Positions 7,103-12,066 of a stretch of DNA of 12,066 nt are shown one piece after another (positions within the stretch are counted from its first letter, which is position 1; each line of letters opens with the position of its first letter). The notes under the pieces are model-generated. The model saw only the letters and a program-made list of their open reading frames with translations, did no database searches and was not told the origin of the DNA. A program made the translations under genes and the position numbers. Origin of the DNA: an uncultured delta proteobacterium (lineage in GTDB: Bacteria; Myxococcota_A; Polyangia; Polyangiales; Ga0077539); contig CAIOSS010001082.1 in NCBI GenBank assembly GCA_903860995.1, positions 1 to 12,066 of the forward strand, given 5' to 3'.

Positions 7103-8236
7103 CTACGGCCACGGCAGGTTGAGCAGGCGCGCGGCGTTGGCCCCGTAGACCTTGCGCAGCACCGCCGGGGCCAGGCCCACGCCTGAGATGGTCCAGCGCC
7201 CCTGGATGGGGGTCGGGTGCTCGAAGGCGCGGTCGTTGGACTCAAAGTAGCGCCACGTCGAGCGCCAGAAGCGGGTGATCTCGTCGGCGGTGGGCGGCTG
7301 CTCGCCCGTCGAGCCGAGCATGAGGTCGTGGGGGTCGGCGCCCACGCCGAGGTCGGTGCCGAAGAGCACGCGGTCCTGCCAGCGGAGGAAGAACGCGCGC
7401 ATCCGGGCGGGGTCGTGGCGGCCGAACTCCGGCACGCGCGCCGACGTGTCGATGAAGTAGTTGGGGGCGCGGGCCAGGAGCGACTCCACGCGGTCGGGCT
7501 CCTCGGCGGCGTTGCCGAAGTGGGCGCCGATGAAGCGCAGCCGCGGGTGGCGAAGCACTCGCCGCTCGAACTCCCCGAGGATCTCCGCCCACCGCGGGAA
7601 CATCGGGTCGGCGAAGCTCCAGGCGGGGTGCACGCGCAGCTCGTCCCAGCGCTCGTTGGCGGGAGTGTTGGGCTCGAAGAAGGCCCGCGGATCGCCGGAG
7701 TGGATGAGCACCACCAGGTTGAGCGCGGCGGCCCGCTCGAAGACCGGGTCGAGCATCGGGTCGTCGACGTGCAGTCGGTTGCCGCGGCCGTCGCCCGCGC
7801 CGAGGCCGAGCACCTTCGGGATCTTCCACCCGCGCACGCCCGCCGCCGCGCAGCCGTCGAGGATCGCGATCGAGGCGGCGACCCATCCCTCGGACCCGGC
7901 GTTGCGCCAGTCGATCATGCAGAAGGGCACGATGCGCCCGCCGGACTCACGCTGCTGGGCGAGGGCCTCCTCGAGCCCGTGGCCCGCCCAGCCCGCGGAG
8001 AGGTTGATGGCGTAGCGGATGTTCTGCGCGTCCATCATGCCGAGCTGCCGCGCCGTGGCACCGGGGTCGAAGTGGGTGTGCACATCGACGGCGGGGAAGG
8101 CCGCGCGGGTGTACGGCGTCACGGCGGGAGCGCTCGGGCGAACGGGCGAGCGGGCGCCCGCGGGGCGCTCGCGGGGGCGACACGCGACGAGCGCGAGGCC
8201 GAGCAGCAGGAGGTGACGGACGCGTTTGACAGGCAT
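7103..8236 (-). CDS. Amidohydrolase-family (amidohydrolase 2) lipoprotein
   Basis: A 377-aa protein read leftward from ATG 8236-8234. The N-terminus MPVKRVRHLLLLGLALVAC is a lipoprotein signal with C19 as lipid anchor, followed by a Pro/Arg-rich spacer. The body is a TIM-barrel amidohydrolase. It shows metal-binding HTH at 53-55, the WKIPKVLGLG strand (137-146), LIHSGDP with H179, IGAHFGN with H239, and FGTDLG with D295. It ends in KVYGANAARLLNL, the typical family C-terminus. Members hydrolyse or decarboxylate small cyclic or aromatic substrates; the substrate here is unknown. Lipid anchoring is unusual because most relatives are cytosolic. The frame extends upstream to 8329, but that would swallow the divergent promoter and lose the signal peptide. 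No Shine-Dalgarno is evident. Confidence 0.87.
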   Translation of the reverse strand: MPVKRVRHLLLLGLALVACRPRERPAGARSPVRPSAPAVTPYTRAAFPAVDVHTHFDPGATARQLGMMDAQNIRYAINLSAGWAGHGLEEALAQQRESGGRIVPFCMIDWRNAGSEGWVAASIAILDGCAAAGVRGWKIPKVLGLGAGDGRGNRLHVDDPMLDPVFERAAALNLVVLIHSGDPRAFFEPNTPANERWDELRVHPAWSFADPMFPRWAEILGEFERRVLRHPRLRFIGAHFGNAAEEPDRVESLLARAPNYFIDTSARVPEFGRHDPARMRAFFLRWQDRVLFGTDLGVGADPHDLMLGSTGEQPPTADEITRFWRSTWRYFESNDRAFEHPTPIQGRWTISGVGLAPAVLRKVYGANAARLLNLPWP

Positions 8237-8253
8237 GGGTCGGACAGTAGTAT
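8226..8253 (+). promoter_or_regulatory. Sigma-70-type promoter for the IHF-like gene
   Basis: TTGACA at 8226-8231 and TAGTAT at 8248-8253 are separated by 16 bp. The -35 is a perfect consensus match, and the -10 matches 4 of 6 positions including the key A2 and T6. Transcription would start near 8260, leaving a leader of about 60 nt. The -35 element lies within the first codons of the divergent lipoprotein gene, and the spacer covers its ATG. Confidence 0.6.
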
Positions 8254-8285
8254 CGCGCCGTCGCCGGACGGGCGAACTGGCGGGC

Positions 8286-8305
8286 ACTGCGCTGCGGCAC
8301 GCAGT
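8286..8305 (+). promoter_or_regulatory. Inverted repeat in the IHF-like gene leader
   Basis: ACTGCG and CGCAGT form a perfect 6-bp inverted repeat with an 8-base spacer, placed between the predicted transcription start and the Shine-Dalgarno. It could be an operator or an mRNA hairpin. A repeat this short can arise by chance. Confidence 0.3.
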
Positions 8306-8322
8306 CGGGATCGGAGGGTGCG

Positions 8323-8628
8323 ATGACAAAGTCAGAGCTCATCGAGGTGATAGCGGAGCGTCAGGGCATCTCCAAGACCCGCGCCGAGCTGGTGGTGAAC
8401 ACCATCTTCGAGGCGATGGCCAACGCGCTCGCCGCCGAGGAGGGCATCGAGATCCGCGGCTTCGGGAGCTTCTCGATCCGGGAGTACCAACCGTACCTGG
8501 GTCGCAACCCGCGCACCCGGCGACCCGTGAAGGTGTCGGCCAAGAAGCTCCCCTTCTTCAAGGTGGGCAAGGACCTGAAGGAGATGGTCAACGAGAGCGC
8601 CGCGAACGGCGTGCCGATCATCGAGTAG
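8323..8628 (+). CDS. HU/IHF-family DNA-binding protein, IHF-beta-like
   Basis: A 101-aa nucleoid-associated protein that would bind and bend DNA as a dimer. The N-terminus MTKSELIEVIA and the core IEIRGFGSFSIREY closely follow the IHF beta pattern. The beta-arm tip GRNPRTRRPVKV carries the conserved Pro that intercalates into DNA. The end FFKVGKDLKEMVN is typical, with about 10 extra residues (ESAANGVPIIE) beyond a standard 90-residue member. A strong GGAGGG (8313-8318) precedes the ATG by 4 bases, and a good promoter lies at 8226-8253. The gene is probably monocistronic and converges with the cytochrome gene 17 bp downstream. Whether it works with an alpha partner or as a homodimer cannot be told from the sequence. 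Confidence 0.95.
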   Translation: MTKSELIEVIAERQGISKTRAELVVNTIFEAMANALAAEEGIEIRGFGSFSIREYQPYLGRNPRTRRPVKVSAKKLPFFKVGKDLKEMVNESAANGVPIIE

Positions 8629-8634
8629 CGGGGA

Positions 8635-8647
8635 GAGCGGCGCGCTC
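8635..8647. terminator. Possible short bidirectional terminator hairpin between convergent genes
   Basis: GAGCG-GCG-CGCTC forms a 5-bp GC stem with a 3-base loop in the 17-bp gap between the IHF-like and cytochrome genes, and it runs into the cytochrome stop codon. No U-tract follows on either strand, so the call is weak. Confidence 0.25.
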
Positions 8648-9052
8648 AGCGGCGCCAGGAGCGGATGAGCCGCACCAGCGCGCTGACGGCCTCGGGGCGG
8701 AGGGCCTGACCGAAGGCGGGCATGCGACCGCGGCCGTTGGTGATGGCCGCAGCGAGCTCGGCGTCCGAGCGGGCCGACTGGAGCGCCGCCGCGGAGAGGT
8801 CTGCCGGGCAGAACATCGCCGCCATCGGGCCGTCGCCGCGCCCGCCGGTGCCGTGGCACGAGGCGCACTGGGCGACGAAGAGGGCGCGCGCGCTGGCGTG
8901 GGGGTCGTCGTTGGTCGGCGCGGCGGTGATGGGCGAGGCGCTGGTGACGCCGCTGTCGTGGTCCTCCGGGCGCCACTCGCGCAGGCCCGCGCGCCCGCAC
9001 GCGACGGCGAGCGCGAGGGGGAGCACGAGCGCGATCGCGCGGCCACGCACCA

Positions 9053-9053
<1 letters not shown>
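8646..9053 (-). CDS. Small c-type cytochrome lipoprotein
   Basis: A 135-aa monohaem cytochrome c, class I-like. The leader MVRGRAIALVLPLALAVAC is a lipoprotein signal with C19 as acylation site. A polar Pro/Thr/Asp spacer follows. The haem motif CASCH is at 63-67 in a context (ALFVAQCASCHGTGGRGDGP) typical of soluble electron-carrier domains. Downstream, ITNGRGRMPAFGQAL supplies the likely axial Met (M111), and a final helix closes the fold. An extra Cys at 82 (MFCPADL) is unusual. The ATG shares one base with the thiC stop (TGATG), so translation is probably coupled to thiC. It should sit in the periplasm and pass electrons to or from an unknown partner. No linked oxidase or dehydrogenase is in the window. 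Confidence 0.9.
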
Positions 9054-10459
<1,406 letters not shown>

Positions 10460-10617
10460 GGTCGCTCCTCAGGGAAACCGTCTTGAGATGCCTCGCCGCA
10501 GATCCGTCCGGCGGACCGCGGATGTTCGCCGCACCGTGTAGTGCACCTTAGTCCCCTCGGGCAAGACGTACGGCGCCCGTGGTATGCCTCCTACCCTACG
10601 ATCGACATCCCCCAGCC
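10460..10617. other. Divergent 158-bp gap between thiC and the cyclo-ligase; possible structured leader
   Basis: On the minus strand, CGTCTTG (10568-10562) can pair with CAAGACG (10485-10479), just upstream of the thiC ribosome-binding site. Inside lie a GCAC/GTGC hairpin and an ATCC-GTCC-loop-GGAC-GGAT hairpin (within 10501-10522). The TPP-riboswitch signatures (CTGAGA, then GAACCTGAT) are not seen. On the plus strand the gap precedes the cyclo-ligase gene, the usual place of 6S RNA, but no full-length 6S fold is evident. A 7-bp pairing in 158 bp can be chance. No strong promoter was identified on either strand. Confidence 0.35.
10465..10470 (-). promoter_or_regulatory. Shine-Dalgarno site of thiC
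   Basis: GAGGAG on the minus strand lies 5 bases upstream of the thiC ATG. It is one of the clearest ribosome-binding sites in the window and supports the chosen thiC start. Confidence 0.65.
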
Positions 10618-11244
10618 ATGGCCGATCTCCCCTATTCCGCCGAAGCCTTGAGCCTTCTTCGACCCCGCGCCAAGGCCCTCCTGCGAAAACGGATGCGCCA
10701 GCTCCGCGGGTCGCTCCCGCCCGACGCCCGCGACCGTCGCTCGGCCGCCGTCACCGCCCGCGTGATCGCCCTCCCCTGCTGGCAGGCCGCCCGGGCCGTC
10801 GCGCTCTACGACTCGATGCCCGACGAGTTCGACACCCGCGGCCTCCTCGACGACGCCGTCGCCCGCGGCCTCGACGTCGCCCTGCCGGTCGTGGGCGAGG
10901 GCCGGGCCCTCTCGTTTCGCTGGCTCGTGCGCGCGGGCGAGCGGCACCCCACGGCGATGTCGGCCTTCGGCATCGCCGAGCCCACCGCCGAGGCGCCCGA
11001 GGTCGACCTCGCGCACCTCGACGTGGTCGTCGTGCCGGCGCTCGCGATGGACCCTCGCGGCCACCGGCTCGGCTTCGGCCGCGCGCTCTACGACAACACC
11101 CTCACCCTGATGCCCCGCGCCGTGCGGGTCGCGGCGGTGTTCGCCTTCCAGATGATCGCCGAGGTCCCCGACGAGGCGCACGACCAGCGCGTGCACCTCG
11201 TGGTGACCGATGAAGACACCTACCGCGTCGACGACGCGCCCTGA
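10618..11244 (+). CDS. 5-formyltetrahydrofolate cyclo-ligase family protein
   Basis: This family converts 5-formyl-THF into 5,10-methenyl-THF using ATP, recovering folate in the cytoplasm. From ATG 10618 the product is 208 aa, a normal length. An N-terminal basic helix (ALLRKRMRQLRGSLPPDAR, 20-38) matches the region that supplies nucleotide-binding basic residues. YDSMPDEFDTRGLL (64-77) contains the folate-site Glu/Asp-Thr pattern. VVVVPALAMDPRGHRLGFGRALYDNTL (136-162) is the signature region. That signature is degraded, with GFGRALYDNTL where relatives have GYGGGYYDRFL, so activity is less certain. GTG 10579 is an in-frame alternative, but ATG gives the expected N-terminus. The rny start lies 16 bp downstream. 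This gene-rny order is common in deltaproteobacteria. Confidence 0.9.
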   Translation: MADLPYSAEALSLLRPRAKALLRKRMRQLRGSLPPDARDRRSAAVTARVIALPCWQAARAVALYDSMPDEFDTRGLLDDAVARGLDVALPVVGEGRALSFRWLVRAGERHPTAMSAFGIAEPTAEAPEVDLAHLDVVVVPALAMDPRGHRLGFGRALYDNTLTLMPRAVRVAAVFAFQMIAEVPDEAHDQRVHLVVTDEDTYRVDDAP

Positions 11245-11260
11245 TGGAGCCGCACACGCC

Positions 11261-12066
11261 ATGACCCCGATCTCATTCCTCGCCGGTGCCGCCGCGGGCG
11301 CCGCCGCGTCCTGGGCGCTTCGATCGAAGGGCGCCGACGCCGACCTGGACGCCCTCCGCCGTGACCTCGAGGGCGCCCGCGCCGAGGGCTCGACGCACGA
11401 GCGGGCGCTCGTCGAGGCCCTCGCCCGGGTGGAGACGCTCGCCACGCAGGCGACGCTGCTCCACGAGGTGATCGAGGCCGCCCGGGGCGAGGCCCGCGCC
11501 GCGCACGAGCAGGCCGACGTGCACCGCCGGGCGGCGGCGGTGACGCTGGAGGAGGCCACCGCGCGGGCGCGCGACCTGGTGCGGGCGGAGGTCGAGGCCC
11601 GGGCGCAGCAGCGGGCGCAGCAGGTGGTGGCCGACGCGCGGGCGCAGGCCGAGGCGCTGACCCGGGACCTGAAGTCCCGCGACGAGCGCCTCGCGCTCCT
11701 GGAGAGCGCCGTCACCCAGAAGGACCAGCGGCTGGCCCTGCGCGAGGCGGAGCTGTCGAGCCGCGACCGCGGGGTGACCGAGCGCGAGCGCGCGGTGGCG
11801 CAGCGCGAGGCCGTGGCGGAGAAGCTGGTGACCGAGCGGGGCGCGGCGCTGGAGGCGGTGAAGACCTCGGAGAAGGAGGCCCTGGAGCGGGTCGCGGCGC
11901 TGACGGGCGAAGAGGCGCGGAGCCGGGTGATCGCCGAGATCCTGGACGACGCGCGGCGCTCGGGGGCGCGCGAGGCCAAGCAGATCGAAGACCTCGCGCG
12001 CGAGGAGGCCGAGAAGCGGGCCAAGCGGGTGATCGGCATCGCCGTGCAGCGCTACGCGGGGGAGTA
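11261..12066 (+). CDS. rny: Ribonuclease Y, N-terminal part (partial at right edge)
   Basis: RNase Y is a membrane-anchored endoribonuclease that starts mRNA decay. Only the first 268 codons are in the window; full proteins are about 500 aa or more, so the catalytic HD domain lies outside. A short hydrophobic segment (ISFLAGAAAGAAASWAL, 4-20) would anchor the N-terminus. A long Ala/Arg/Glu coiled coil follows (about 25-205). From 208 the sequence LERVAALTGEEARSRV and then EEAEKRAKRVIGIAVQRYAG match the conserved entry to the KH domain of RNase Y, which decides the assignment over a generic coiled-coil protein. GGAG at 11246-11249 precedes ATG by 11 bases. The gene follows the cyclo-ligase by 16 bp and is probably co-transcribed with it. 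Confidence 0.92.
   Translation, partial: MTPISFLAGAAAGAAASWALRSKGADADLDALRRDLEGARAEGSTHERALVEALARVETLATQATLLHEVIEAARGEARAAHEQADVHRRAAAVTLEEATARARDLVRAEVEARAQQRAQQVVADARAQAEALTRDLKSRDERLALLESAVTQKDQRLALREAELSSRDRGVTERERAVAQREAVAEKLVTERGAALEAVKTSEKEALERVAALTGEEARSRVIAEILDDARRSGAREAKQIEDLAREEAEKRAKRVIGIAVQRYAGE

Noticed and set aside
4933..7245. 770-codon open frame on the minus strand antisense to the TPR-PEGA gene, repeat lipoprotein and enolase
   Set aside because: It is the mirror of GC-rich codon bias and the DTGP repeat, has no recognisable domain, and overlaps enolase, which is certain.
10479..10568. TPP riboswitch upstream of thiC
   Set aside because: The conserved CTGAGA and GAACCTGAT boxes could not be found on the thiC strand, so only an unclassified leader is reported.

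Overview
The window is very GC-rich bacterial chromosome with dense, short-spaced genes on both strands. It suggests a Myxococcota-like (deltaproteobacterial) organism. The reasons are the cytosolic Ser/Thr kinase with a zinc-ribbon-like N-terminus, the exported TPR-PEGA protein, the lipoprotein with an Asp-Thr-Gly-Pro repeat tail, and the 5-formyl-THF cyclo-ligase followed by RNase Y. The lineage is inferred from gene style only.

Layout. Positions 1-450 (minus) hold the N-terminal part of a TPR-like protein that runs off the left edge. Positions 550-5726 (plus) hold five closely packed genes: the ribosome-biogenesis GTPase EngB with an unusual C-terminal tail, an exported two-domain rhodanese, a Ser/Thr protein kinase whose GTG start overlaps the rhodanese stop, an exported TPR-PEGA protein, and a lipoprotein with about 17 Asp-rich pentapeptide repeats. 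Enolase (5785-7065, plus) follows behind its own Shine-Dalgarno site. An amidohydrolase-family lipoprotein (7103-8236, minus) converges on enolase and diverges from an IHF-beta-like DNA-binding protein (8323-8628, plus). The promoter of the latter is well formed and overlaps the lipoprotein's start codon. A small c-type cytochrome lipoprotein (8646-9053) and thiC (9053-10459), both minus, overlap by one base. On the far side of a 158-bp divergent gap lie 5-formyltetrahydrofolate cyclo-ligase (10618-11244) and the start of RNase Y (11261 to the right edge).

How they work together. engB, eno, thiC, the cyclo-ligase and rny are housekeeping genes for ribosome assembly, glycolysis, thiamine synthesis, folate salvage and RNA decay. 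The more accessory-looking part is 1374-5726: exported rhodanese, kinase, exported TPR-PEGA protein and repeat lipoprotein. It looks like a signalling plus envelope cluster, but a shared function is inferred only from spacing and strand.

I see no tRNA, rRNA, CRISPR array, insertion sequence, phage gene or recognisable defence system. No stretch over 300 bases lacks a gene. The largest gap is 10460-10617, and no canonical TPP riboswitch is visible there although thiC starts beside it. The 99-bp divergent gap 451-549 shows no convincing promoter.
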